A DNA stretch of 64,000 nt from Liolophura sinensis. Taxonomy: Eukaryota > Mollusca > Polyplacophora > Chitonida > Chitonidae. Made by a program: the position numbers and the translations under genes. Positions 1 to 22,539 of this stretch are shown piece after piece (within the stretch, counting starts at the first letter, position 1; each line of letters opens with the position of its first letter). The notes below the pieces were generated by a model, which saw nothing but the letters and a program-made list of their open reading frames with translations, was not told where the DNA came from and did not search any database. The stretch covers positions 86,945,836-87,009,835 of the forward strand of contig NC_088295.1 in assembly GCF_032854445.1 (NCBI RefSeq), given 5' to 3'.

Positions 1-126
1 AAAATCCAAACAAAGATAAAACTACCAGTTCTCTATCATCTGAGAGCAGTAGGTTGTATGACCTTAGTTCAATTAAATTAAACATTGAGGTCTGTTTTCA
101 ACAGTTTCTGATACTCAATTCATAAT

Positions 127-673
127 GTAGGCACTTCGCCAAACGAAGTTGGCCTATAAATCCACTCCGATTTCTGGTGTGGATTGAGGAAAGTTGGGTC
201 TTTTCTATCGCTCCTGTAATTTTCAATCAATTTCAAAATCATTATATGCAGAAAACCTGATAAAGTGTTGACCTTTTTCTTTTCAATATCGCGGTGTGCA
301 TGTGATGCATTGGGTGCAAATTGTCCTTTCTATGCTACATCCATGATGAGCAATGAATTCATCGCTAGTTGTCATTTAAGACTGTTTTTGCGGTCTTGTC
401 TTGTTAAGTTGATATCCGTATCTTTTGGCACGTGATTCTGAGATTTAAGTACTCCCACTTGCCATGACAGCATAAAGTTATTTTGAGGAGGGAGAAGGAA
501 ATATTTTGTGGATTTCAACAACATTTCGGCTTGGGAATGGATTTGTACTCACAGGAGTGGTAATTAAGGTCTTATTCTCTTTCATGCACACCAGAAATTG
601 GCGTGTGTAGCCGTTTCAAAGTGGATTTAAATGCCCACTTCATTCCGCAAAGTGCCTTGCGGAATGGACCTAC
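127..673. mobile_element. MITE-like element with long imperfect terminal inverted repeats, in a SPOP intron
   Basis: Two ends about 550 bp apart are inverted copies of each other. The left end (about 127-186) reads GTAGGCACTTCGCC..., then TAAATCCACT and ATTTCTGGTGTG. The reverse complement of the right end (about 585-673) carries GTAG, GGCACTT, TAAATCCACT and AATTTCTGGTGTG in the same order. The interior has no coding potential. Each tip also holds a small hairpin (ACTTCG/CGAAGT on the left, CATTCCGCAA/TTGCGGAATG on the right). No clear target duplication is visible, so family and exact ends are uncertain. Confidence 0.5.
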
Positions 674-1199
674 CAGGCTTTTTAATTCAACGATTAAACG
701 TGGAGGCAGATAAATATTTAAAATTGTTGAAAATTATAGACCCCGGCATTTAATTTAATTGAGCTAGTATGACGAAGACAGGAGAATGATCAATTTATAT
801 AACATATGTTATGCTTGTGCTTCATGTGGGCAGGTAGATTAAGGCTATTACCAGCGCTGATGGCAGGCCCTTTCATTTCAGGGTAGACTGATTTGAGGTG
901 CAGGCTGCCCTGATGGCAGGCACCAAAAAAAATTGCACCACTGTAATAGTACATACCTTTTATGGCAGAGAAATGTAAACAGTATGGCAGGACTCATAAA
1001 CGGCACCTCTACATGCGGATCCAGAATGATGCTTTCTTATGCTGAACCTGTCTGTCTTAGCCTTCATAGCGCATCTTGAATAAAGGGTAAATTACAGAAG
1101 TAGAAATTTGCATAACATGACTTGATGAAAAATAGGTTATTAGGGAATAGAGTAGGTTGTTAGATTCATTTTCTTATACTTTTATTGCTCAATTTATGA

Positions 1200-5104
<3,905 letters not shown>

Positions 5105-8100
5105 ACGTCATACCTCCAGCTTCCAAGAGCTGTTGATATACAGTGACTGTCTCTTCTTCCGAGTGACTCGTAGAGATTTTCTCGCTGTTGTTATCACTGT
5201 AGAGTAAGCTGTTGTGATGTTAACACGAGAGTGGAAGACTGTGTTATTCCTGGAACATCATTATTCTATTCTGAGTAAGACTGTGTTCAGTAGACATCAG
5301 TGCATCCCCCAGCATGGACTACACACTGGAGTAAGCAAGCCATGCCATGTGGCATGAAATCAAGTTGTGCTGATCAAGTGGTCTTACTACACGGTGGTGG
5401 TGAGATTACAAATGCGTACTGTTGTGTTGACATGTTGGACAGTTGTGAGAAAACAAGATTTGCAGAATTACCATTAATGCGGAGCTGAAACTATTTTTGG
5501 AAATTTGCAGTTGGTTGCTGTATTAAAGACCTATAAGTACAGATCACATGACAGTGTGTGTATCCTGCCAAACTCTTTGTTTGTTTGCAAATTATCTGAG
5601 CAATGCTGAGACATGGATTATTATTGCTAAACGTAATTGTATGCCTGTTATGATGTATCTCAAGGTTGACACACGCATAGTACACCCCTAATGAACACTA
5701 AAAACTAGCAATGTCCAACTGCCATTTTACAGCTCTCCTCCCTCAGCAATGATATTTGTTACTTGTGTTATTGTTCTTTCATTCTCCATTGCTGTTACCA
5801 TTAATATATCTGTTGATAAGCCAAACAGTCCACATGGTATGACTTTTGTACCATTTTCTGCAGATCTGCTGAAGATTTTCATTTCTAAAACTCTTTGGCA
5901 GTACACACGAAATGTACATATGTTCCCTATACATGTAAATAATAGGTTTTCTGGAAGCCAGTGTTCGCAAACTGTTGTTCATGGTGTTCCTATCATCAGA
6001 GCCCTTGGCCCTTCTTATAGGATTACCAGTACACCCAGTTATTAGCCGCAGTTTGTGATAAACTACATACCTGTACAAAATGTCTATACACATGCTATGT
6101 TTTGCTAGCGTTACTCATGTGAGCAGTTCACATCTGATGCAGTGCTATCCCTGTGATCTGAATAGTCCTGTACAAAGTTAACATGTAACAAACTAGGCAC
6201 AGAACCATACACTGTTCACAGCTTTGAGCTTTGAGGTATCTTTCTGCTGCCATGTATATGTACATGCCCATGTTTATTATATGACTTTAATTTATTAAGA
6301 GAAAATTATTATTGCTTTTGTGAAATACTGTTATTGTTCAGTGTAATATTGTAAATATGTTACCTTGCACATTCTGAAAACCAATGATTTGTACCATAAA
6401 GCCTAGGTTTCTTTGACATGGAATGTTATGTCAGTAGAACTTTGAGATGTTTGGTATGGCAGAGTGAAAATTAAATGACCTAGAGGTAGATTTCACAATG
6501 AAGTTTCATGCCATGAGTATGATTGAAAAGTTGTGTGGAAACTTAACATGTCGCACAGTCTGTAAAATTCCCTCGAACAGCAGTCAGTAATGTGAATTAA
6601 ATATAAAAAGATAAGGTTGAGTGACTTGTTTGTAAAATGTGCTTTGTTTAATATACTAGAATGTACGTCTTATGAGGAGGCCACAATTCAATTCCTATTT
6701 GCCTGGCTTGTCAGTTATGATAGGGTAGCTAGCAAAAATTTATTCCTTCTTCCACCTGTAGGTCTTTCATATTACAACAAAATACTGAACATCGTCAGGT
6801 TCTCGTTAGAGTTAGATCAAAAGATATGTCATAAGCATCTTGCATAAACAATGTTTAAGTTGCCTTAACATGTATGGTTTGGTTTCTGTTTTTAAGCTGT
6901 ACAGGTGTGGCAGAATCATCTCTGACATCAGTTTTTGACTTCTGTTGGCGATAATCAAATGTACCATAATTTTGTATTACAGACATTTTTGTGTGACAAA
7001 TCTACATACTCTGTACTTCATTCTTGTTTTGTGGCTGCTTTTATAGATGTCAATACATGCTCCTCAACAGAAGTCACATGGCGCACTATCCTATTGTGCC
7101 TGTCCATAGTGTGGAAAGCAGTTATGATGTAAAGGGAATGTTAAGAGTTGTGAAATATTTGTTTATGGATTTTTATAACTTAAGCATTAGTTAGAAGTCA
7201 GCATCATTAAATTAGTTTTCCTGCAAAGAAAAAGAAACAAAAAAAAAAACCTAAGACAAAATCGGGGCTGATTCCACAAAGAACTTTTTGACTCGAGTCA
7301 AGATTTAAAACTCTGTTCGATGCTTAGGTTTTTGGTACTGGAAGTTGAAATTTTGACTCATTTGTCTTAAAAGAACATTGATGAGGCTTACAAAATTTTA
7401 ATGTCTAAAACACAAAATACGCTTTGAGATTGTATTTCAAATTTTTCGAACATGTAAGTCTGGTATGGCTTTGTGGAATTGCCCCCAGATACTTGTCATG
7501 GGGTGAGTTTCTAGTTTTCATTTAAAACATTCTTCTTCTGTAATGATCCATATGGCAAGTGTGAAAATGGAAACGTGGACCTGACATAGTAAATGTGACT
7601 GGTGCAAGGTGGCTTTTTACTCTGCCTACTGGTGAAAGAGTGGCCACCAGTACCATCACGTGTGGTACATTACAGAGGACAACAGGATAACATGAACATT
7701 TATCAGATTATGTTGTCATGCAGAGGGAAAGCTTTTGAAAGATGTGAAAATGAACGTGCCAGAAATACTCTAAGACATTGTACTTTCCTCTTTCAAAGCA
7801 CTGTGTGATTGACAGTGTTATAGGCTTAAGAACATTACTTTTTTTCTGCCTTCAGCAGGCTGAATAGCAGGCCATTGTACATTTAATCTATGAAAGAGAT
7901 ACATTTTTGTACTGTTTCTGTTAACAGTTTCACAGTGTTTGCGTACATTGAAAAGGTTGTTTATGATGGAGCATGTGGAGGGCTGTATGGCTGTATCATA
8001 GTATATTTCAGGATCAGTGGCTTCCTTGATGCAGTATTTATGTTAGTCTGTATCGGGATAGTTCTAACCACAATAGATACAAGTAGGTCAGACTGGGGGT

Positions 8101-9240
8101 GTACACATGTTATGTATGCCGGCAAGAAGCCACAGGGCTCGTCCTATGGTCATTTGGTTGACATCGGTACTTTTGAAGTTATCAACAGAATTGTTTGAAA
8201 CGAAATCTAATTGAATGCATTTAGTAGTTCTAATAGAACTGTTTTCAGATTTGTCTGCCATCGTTTCTCTTTTTCGTTTTTGTTGCTGACTAAATTTTGT
8301 TAAATACATTCATGTACCAGATCACTTCTTGTTACCTTTCTGTGTCCATACTGTAGTAGAATTTTATCTACAATCGGAACTGGAAGCCTCCATGCCATTT
8401 TGACTTTATAAGTGGAGGAAAACACAAAACCACTAGTTCATTTGATTGATGTTTACAGTGGTGCTAAAATAGTTGTCACTTTGTAATTTACAGGATTATC
8501 GGTGGAGTAAACCACTGCCCTTTACCAGGAACTTGACAATTTTGTGCCTTAAAGATTAGCGAGAGCTGGATATGAGCCTAAGAACTTGCTGGTTAGCAGT
8601 CAATAGGCTGTTATGAAAACAATGCTGTAGCAAACAGAGCCAAAAAGTAACTTGACCCTTATCTTTAAATTGTGTAGTGGTATATGGACCCACACACACG
8701 TAATAAGAATTACTGATTACCCTAATTCCTCAACATTTTTGCATATGAAAGAACAACTTTCCATGCAATTTTTGCACATTTTAAATTTGATTTGGAGACC
8801 AATGTACATTAGGTGGATTGGCCAATTTCAGTGCTTCACAGAAAAAAAAATAATTTTATCAGTCTGCACAGCATAATGCCTTCAGACCTTACAAACATGC
8901 GAAAAGGTTGAAGAATTCCAGTTTGTCACATGGTCTTCATAGTTTGTTCTGCTGAGTGACTGAAGAAGTACAGAGACAAAAGGCTTGTGGTACGTGTTTC
9001 TTACTTGGCATTAAAGCTCAGAGGTTAGAGCAAGGACTGGTTAGCTTGGTATCAGTATAATGTGACTGGGTGGGGTGTCAACCGAAAAATCCCAAGCACA
9101 TACACACACATCTCAATCTGAGCATACAATGTAGTGCCTCTATATGCATGTTCTGGCACTGCCCCAACTCACACTACATTTTCATGGTGTCATGTATACT
9201 AGGCTGACTGTGTCGCCCTGTAAACTAGACATCTAGGTTC
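5105..9240. other. SPOP 3' flank: 3' UTR and intergenic DNA, no further gene seen
   Basis: About 4.1 kb directly after the SPOP stop. Only short unconvincing open frames occur on either strand. The first part is presumably the SPOP 3' UTR, but I could not choose its end with confidence. A decayed SINE-A tail (CCGAAAAATCCCAAGCACATACACAC) lies near 9085-9115. Nothing else is supportable. Confidence 0.5.
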
Positions 9241-9251
9241 AAAAACCCAAG

Positions 9252-9616
9252 ACCGGCCCGGATACAGTTGGTAGAGCGTCCGCTTCGGGACCGGTAGATC
9301 CGGGATCAATCCTTAATCGAGTCACACCTAAGACTTTAAAAGAGGAAGTTGTAACTTCCTCGCTTGGCGTTCAGCATGAAGGGGATAGTGCAACGACTGG
9401 TTGACGCGTATCATTATAATGGCTCGGGCGGGGCGGCTTACTTGCCTTCGGTAAGTCGTCTCAGTGAAGCAGCACTAAGTAAAAGAGCGGTGGAAATCCG
9501 TCCCTGCAACAAGGAGGCACATTACACGTACATGCACCCTAATGATTCCTTCGTCGTCATATGACTGAAAAATTGTTGAGTACGACGTTAAACCCCAAGC
9601 ACTCACTCACTCACTC
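9252..9616 (+). mobile_element. SINE family A, near-intact tRNA-derived copy with target duplication
   Basis: The head is tRNA-like: GCCCGGATACAGTTGGTAGAG resembles an A box and GGGATCAATCC a B box of a pol III promoter. The 3' part ends TGAAAAATTGTTGAGTACGA, CGTTAAACCCCAAGCACTCA and then an (ACTC)n tail. The 10-bp direct repeat AAAACCCAAG flanks it at 9242-9251 and 9617-9626, the expected mark of LINE-driven insertion. An open frame inside it is not a gene. Confidence 0.85.
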
Positions 9617-10383
9617 AAAACCCAAGCGTGGTCATGTCTAAGAGAACCTGGACTTCCTTGGTTCATGTAATTCTTAGTTTGGTTCCCTGCAATAAGAGGA
9701 TATGCCAATTATATTTTAACTTGTGTGCATATACTGCAATTATTTTGGTATGTTGTCAATTGTTTCTGGCTTGGTGGTTCAGTGAGGCTTTAAGTAGCAC
9801 CGTTGTAACATGACCGAAAGCATCAATAAACCGGAACCAAACCAACCAACCATTTCAGTCACTTTGAGGAACAGTCTTGACAACTGAAATCTGTTGAAAA
9901 ATTATTAAAATGATCAGTGTGACATAGCCATACCAAGAAACTTACAAGTGCATGTACTACATATGGTCAATTAGTAAATAATTTTTTTCTTGTAAAATCT
10001 GATCCTTTAACATGTTCATGTTTAACAATGTAACAAATGGCAGGACTGTTGACAGTAGTGCGGTCAGTGTGTCAGTCATGAAAATTAGTAAATGTCTACA
10101 ATCATGTGTAAAACTTGAGGCTTGTAAACATGGCAAGGCCACTTTTAATTGTTCATACCTCATAAACTGCTCACATTCAAAATTTTGGGGGAAACAATGA
10201 AAGACTGTTGAGAATCGTAGCAACCCAACCCTGCTTTTGATAATCATACGATGTATCATTCACTTATACTCAGGCATATCCAGAGTATATTGTAAGTAAT
10301 GAGTGTGTTGAGTATTAACTTTACTCCTATGAAGAAGTGGGCAGAACAAGTTAATCTCAGAGATTTTACATTCCACACTAAAT

Positions 10384-11170
10384 ATACAAAACTTATGCCT
10401 GGATAAATCTGGTTTTCAAATTTGACCTGACATGCCTGAGGGCTCACAAATTTTACAGAAATCAGACCGTATCATTGAGCAAATACTGCCTTTGTAGCAA
10501 GCTATCAGAATGGAGAAATCACTATATATGTAACTGAAAACATAGGCATGGATCCATCTGGTTTTCATGCTTCATCTGATGTTTAATATATAAACTGAAC
10601 TTGTGCACCAAATTTTATCAAAATCACAGAATATTTGGGACAGTTGTGCCACATGAACCACAGGCCAATCATTGAATATGCAAAACTTATATACTGATCT
10701 GTCTGTTTTTCAATACTACTCTCAGGTCACACAAAAAGACCTTGCACTCAATTTTTTTTAAAAATTGGACAGTATTTAGAGCAGTTATTCCACCACAATT
10801 TATTAAATATGCAAAATTTATGCATGGATCATGTTGGTTAAGACAATGTAACTTTTGAGCTTCATGATTCTCCACAATTTGTTTTCAAGATATGAGCAAA
10901 TTACAAAAAAACCCGACCCACATCCAATTAAATCATTTTAATATGCAAATCTTATGTACAGATTTGGCTCTTTTTTAACCTTAATCTAGGTTCTTTGAAA
11001 TTAATGCAATGAATTTGGCACTAATTAGATCAATTATTGCACAGAAATCATTGAGCAATGAGAATTATGGAATTCATTAAATATGCAAAACTTATGCACA
11101 GATTGGCTAGTTTTCAAACTTGCCCTGAGAATTTGTGGGTTTCATGATTCTCCTCTGGGTACTTTTCCAG
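10384..11170. repeat. Six-copy divergent tandem repeat, unit about 140 bp
   Basis: The phrase ATATGCAAAACTTATGCA(C/T)-GGAT, followed by a GGTTTTCAAA-type motif and a CATGATTCTC-type motif, recurs near 10384, 10525, 10676, 10806, 10940 and 11080. Spacing is 130-151 bp. Copies are heavily diverged and non-coding. It lies in the intergenic DNA between SPOP and the uridine phosphorylase gene. Confidence 0.6.
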
Positions 11171-11334
11171 ACATCAGCAAATATATAAAATCACATAATA
11201 ATTAAATACATGTAACACTGATATTAAGAATTATCGAACTTAACATTGTTTTCCAATACAAGGTCATGAGAAACCAACTACTAGATAACAGAGACATGAC
11301 ATGACCTATATTTACATGTATCTATTGGTTTCAC

Positions 11335-11592
11335 TTGATTTATTTATTTATTTGATCGGCATTTTATGCCGTATTCAAGAACATTTCACTTATATGACGG
11401 TGGCCAGCATTATGGGGGGAAGAAACCGAGCACAGCCTGGGGGAAATCCACGACCATCCACAGGTTGCTGACAGGCCATCACATGTACAAGCAAGCCAGC
11501 ATGAGCTGGACTTGATCTCACAGCGACTGCATGGGTGAGGCTTCTGGGTCATTATGTGCTAGCGTGCTAACCAACTGAGCCATGGAGGCACC
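11335..11592 (-). mobile_element. SINE family B, nearly full-length, antisense
   Basis: Reads from the tail (TTTATTTATTTATTTGATCG, GCATTTTATGCCGTATTCAA) through the body (CACAGGTTGCTGACAGG) to the tRNA-like head (GTGCTAGCGTGCTAACCAAC, TGAGCCATGGAGGC). In sense orientation the head is GCCTCCATGGCTCAGTTGGT and a B-box-like GAGATCAAGTCC. It lies downstream of the uridine phosphorylase gene. Confidence 0.8.
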
Positions 11593-11798
11593 TGGTTCCA
11601 ATTGAGAAAACAACCCTCAGTCACAAGCCTCCTGCCTCTGATCATTCAGTTCAGGTGTGCCATTTCTTACATTTTCAGGTATGAAAACTGGACCCATTTT
11701 AAAAATGCTTATACTTCAATACTTCAAATGCAGTATACTTCAATTTGATTTGTAACAATGAAATAAACAAACAAAAAAAAATGGATACCACACTATGG

Positions 11799-11804
11799 TT
11801 TATT
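11799..11804 (-). terminator. Possible poly(A) signal for the uridine phosphorylase gene
   Basis: Plus-strand TTTATT gives AATAAA on the minus strand, about 540 bases beyond the stop codon. This is a plausible but unproven cleavage signal; the AT-rich context makes chance matches common. Confidence 0.3.
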
Positions 11805-12344
11805 ATCCTTAAGAGCTGTAAGGATATTATTTGGTTTTGCGTATTATGGTAAGTGACCTAGATTTCGCCCTCAGAAGCAGTTTTAGAAGCAAATACAAGT
11901 CATAAAATATTACTTTCAGTGCTAAATATTAGATTTTCCAGCAGACTGTCATCCTGCCTTACAAACAAGTCTCAAAACACCCTTCTACAATCAGCAAAGC
12001 TCTCAGACTCTGACAAAATGTACAACATCGTCATTTACCATACACAAAGTGCGTTTCTTCTCTCAGATATAGTGTGCCAATTTTCACACACAAAAGACAC
12101 ACACACAAAGCTAGAGGCATGTAATACTTGTGAAGTAAATGCCAAAGGTGCAGATGGGAGATTAAAATGCACTAAAGCTATGGAATACTATAAAATACAA
12201 ACAAGTAAATATACTTTCTATAAAAATATTGTTAATAAAATGGTGTCAATAACAAAGCATAAAGAAAATATATAAAAAAAATTTGCGTAACATAAGTATC
12301 TAGAATGAACCATTTCTGATCACTGAAAGTGTACTACAATGCAT

Positions 12345-19090
<6,746 letters not shown>

Positions 19091-19360
19091 GACTTTAAGC
19101 TGAGCTTGTTTCCGCTCTTTCGTTGCGCGTTTTGAACGGGTTAACTAAAAAACTTTAACTAAGAACCATAGCGGCGATCCATTTTTTCCAACCATTTCTT
19201 GATATTGGCTGTGGGTTTTGATCTGAAGATTTGTCAGACACCTGCGTATGGTTTCCTCTGGTCTCCGCCAAGTTTCCTCCACGTAAACTTGACCATACAT
19301 TTCCACCACAGATCTGAGATGATGTAGACCACAGAGAGTTATACAATGGGATGAACTTAC

Positions 19361-19572
19361 CCTTTTTCTTCTAAAATTTGGGACACCTGGTCTGCTCATT
19401 TTAGCCAATATATATGTAATTCTAGCAGGAATATTGTGTTTCGTTTTCCCCACATTGTTAAACCATCTAATGAACAAGATACTCATATCTTTACTTTTCT
19501 AAAGGCTGGTAAAGACATGTAAAATTACATTACTAATAATACCTGTCCCAAATTTTAGAAGAATTAGGGCTA
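19361..19572 (+). mobile_element. MITE-like repeat, copy 2, upstream of uridine phosphorylase
   Basis: About 210 bp with terminal inverted repeats of roughly 25 bp (left CTTCTAAAATTTGGGAC, right GTCCCAAATTTTAGAAG), better preserved than copy 1 at 4487-4690. It lies about 270 bases before the start of the uridine phosphorylase gene, inside its likely promoter region. Non-autonomous; superfamily unknown. Confidence 0.65.
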
Positions 19573-20002
19573 GTTGCCTTATTTACAGTATATGATGTAT
19601 AATTTCGAGGAATGTTAAACTTATCTTCTGGGCTGAAATTAAGAAAATCGTGAATAAAATTCTGAATAATGGTAAAGCATATAATATTTTAAAGACATAG
19701 GCAAAGCTGATTGTTCGATACTGCATTCGATAATTACGCATTATGTACTATTGGGCCACATTCATCTGTTGAAGGGAGAATACAACCGCACAGTGTATGT
19801 TATGTGTGCACAAGTAGCCGACTTATAGGTGTGGTTGAAGTAGAGCTAGCCTATGACCTCCTTGTGCATGCATGCACACATTAACACACTGGGCATCTAT
19901 AGGCCTATACGCATACGTTTTTGTTTACTGGATAACTCTTCCAGGCAGATATATGCGTGCTGCGTTACATGTATCAAGAGCCATGCAGACTGACCAGGAG
20001 CA

Positions 20003-20150
20003 TTCTATTTATTTAATTATTTATTTGATTGGTGTTTTATACCGTACAAAACTCAGTCTTGAGTATTCACTTACACGACGGCGGCCGGCATTACAGTGGA
20101 AGGAAACCGGGCAGTGCCCGAGAGAAACCCTAGCTGGCACATACGACCAC
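20003..20150 (-). mobile_element. SINE family B, antisense, head-truncated
   Basis: Tail TTTATTTGATTGGTGTTTTA and body GACGGCGGCCGGCATTACAG, AAACCGGGCAGTGCCCGAGA match the reverse of the family-B consensus inferred from copies in this window. The tRNA-like head is missing. Confidence 0.75.
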
Positions 20151-20654
20151 ATTCATTTTGTGGTACATGTACATCGATTTTATGGTCGCTCAGTTATGCA
20201 GCATTCAGCAAGTTTTACACAATCACACCATCAATGGTGGTTTTCTTCACCTATTCTATAAGACGGATCGGAAGCTAGAGACCACACGATCTTAGTAACA
20301 AACGGCGTGAGTGAAGAAAACGGTCCTCATCGTTATTGCATAGGAAAATGCCTATTTTTGAGTCGCTGTCAGTGATCTTGCATGCGTTGGATTTGTATAA
20401 TTTTCAGCTTTTCAGATAGTCTGAGTATTTCTGCAGAGCTGTCGTGACATTATTTTGTACAACGAAGCCTTAATGGTCGCTAGCCAAGTGGCAAAATTGA
20501 CCTTTTTCACATTGCTTTAACATTGGGCGGCATTTTGTTTTCGACACGGAAGGGTGGTCACGTGACCCCCAGCTTCCGACTCGCCTTACCAGTGCATTGT
20601 TATGAACACCAGTCAGAGCCCAACTTGTTTACATAGACCCAGCTTGCCTGTATG

Positions 20655-20868
20655 GAATAAGATTTCACCTGTACGACAGTTGCCAGTATTATGATAGGAG
20701 GAAACCGTGCACAGCCCGGGGGGTGAGGGTGGGGGTACTCACGTCCCTGCGCAGGTTCATGCCTTCTCACTTACGGCCGGACAGAAAGCCAGCATGACCT
20801 CACAGCATTGGTGAGAGGCTTCTGGGTCATTGCGCCGCACTGGCACTCTAACCACCTTGGCCACAAAG
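20655..20868 (-). mobile_element. SINE family B, antisense, tail-truncated
   Basis: Runs from GACAGTTGCCAGTATTATGA through AAACCGTGCACAGCCCGGGG to the head (GAGAGGCTTCTGGGTCATTG, CCACCTTGGCCAC). A GGGTGAGGGTGGGGG stretch interrupts the body. Confidence 0.7.
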
Positions 20869-21139
20869 ACCTCTTCAGCACTAATTTGTATAGGAGTAAT
20901 AAAATAGTGTGTGACTTATTCTGCTACATTGCAGGCTATTACTTTGTAAATCTACAGAGACTTGGTCATTGTACATGTGCTGAATAGAAAAGTGCGGAAA
21001 TATAAACGTAGGCTTATGCCTATCTACCTGCGCATATCCAAATACTGTCAATCTGGGTAGGGGAGCTTCCGTGGCTGAGGGGATTAGGGGTTATCAAGCA
21101 GACCTTATTGGCCTTTATGTGTAGCTTATTTTGTATGTA

Positions 21140-21360
21140 CGTTTTGGCCTTTACGTCATACCGATACTTACAAAATTTTCAGTCATATGATGAAAAACAG
21201 TCATTCTGTGAGTCTGCACATACTGTGTCTTCTTGTGGCAGGACGAGTCCATGCGGCCAAAGTGCTGCTCCCTCTGAATTAAGTCTCATGCTGAAGACCT
21301 TACTTCTTACAGCGCATGTACCACTCTCTACATTAGTTTTACAACCGTGCCACCACTAGA
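21140..21360 (-). mobile_element. SINE family A-like copy, antisense
   Basis: Reverse tail CTTTACGTCATACCGATACT, AAAATTTTCAGTCATATGAT and the body phrase ACTGTGTCTTCTTGTGGCAG match the copies at 17650 and 34753. The open reading frame across it is incidental. Confidence 0.6.
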
Positions 21361-21689
21361 CAAGCTTGACATAGGCATGCCACTGGTGTCCTCGTGCAGA
21401 ACTACTTATTCAGCATTCATCAATTATATTGCTTCAGGTGTTGGTTCGAATCATGTTGTGGATACTTTAGATTAATAGAACTTGTGTATTAAGTAATATT
21501 AGAAACTAAGGTTGAGACAGAGCTTTTTGTGTTTTCTGACATCACTTAACTGCTCATCACCATGACCGCAGTGACCTTGGCATTGTTCAAGATTTATGTA
21601 CAAAATTTGCTAGCAGTGGCATTGATGTAAAACAAATGTTACAGAGCCACGCATGTGATATAAGGAGTATGCACAGACACCAGACTGGG

Positions 21690-22530
21690 TATCAGATTAC
21701 CCAGTAACAGCATAATCATCAGATTACCCAATCACAGTACATTCATCAGGTCACCCATCACAGTACATTCATCAGATCAACTTTTCACAGTACATTCATC
21801 AGCACACCCAGTAACAGTATATTAATCAGGTCCCCAGTCACAGTATGTTCATCAGATCACCATTTCCCAGTACATGCATCAGTAGACCCAGTAACAGTAC
21901 AATCATCAGGTCACCAGTCACAGTATGTTAATCAGATGACCCAGTCGCAGTGTATTCATATATTACAGAGACCACACATCTAATCACCCAGTCACAATTT
22001 GACACCTGATCATTCAGTCACAGTATGTTCATCAGGTCACACAGTTACATCAGATTGTCACAGTATGTGCTTCAGATCACCCAGTCGCTGTATATTTATC
22101 AGATTACACAGCCGCAGTACATTTATCAGATCACTCAGTCACAGTATGTGCTTCAGATCACCCAGTCAAGTGTTTACCAGATCAGTCGGTCACAGTATAT
22201 TCATAAGATCGCCCAGTTTGCAATGACATCTACTCCACCAGTCACATTAACACCTGATCACCCTGCCACAGTATGACACATGATCACCCTGCCACAGTAT
22301 GACACTTGATCATACTGGCCCAGTATGACACATGATCACCCTGCCACAGTATGACACCTCATCACCCTGCCACAGTATGACACCTCATCACCCTGTCACA
22401 GTATGAGGCCTTATCACCCAGTCAGAGTACATTTGACGAACCAGTCACAGCATAGTACCTGATCAACAAGTCAGTGTATAGTAACAGATCAACCAGTCAG
22501 TGTACGCTCATCAGTTCAACCAGTAACAGA
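21690..22530. repeat. Minisatellite, two abutting unit types of about 25-27 bp
   Basis: From 21690 to about 22230 the unit resembles CAGTCACAGTATGTTCATCA followed by GATCACC. From about 22250 to 22410 it changes to a related unit (ACACATGATCACCCTGCCAC then AGTATG). It then decays through 22530. Open frames here are just translations of the repeat (ITQSQY-type). Confidence 0.85.
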
Positions 22531-22539
22531 TTACAGACA

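Noticed and set aside
9257-9320. Possible tRNA gene
   Set aside because: A and B boxes are present, but the sequence lacks a closing acceptor stem and continues into a SINE body with a tail and target duplication.
19145-19486. 113-codon minus-strand frame resembling the frame at 4463-4675
   Set aside because: The resemblance follows from the shared MITE-like DNA; both frames lack a family and differ in reading continuity.
21999-22276. Two open frames with repeated ITQSQY / SPSRCIFIR phrases
   Set aside because: They are translations of the ~26-bp minisatellite and have no splice or domain support.
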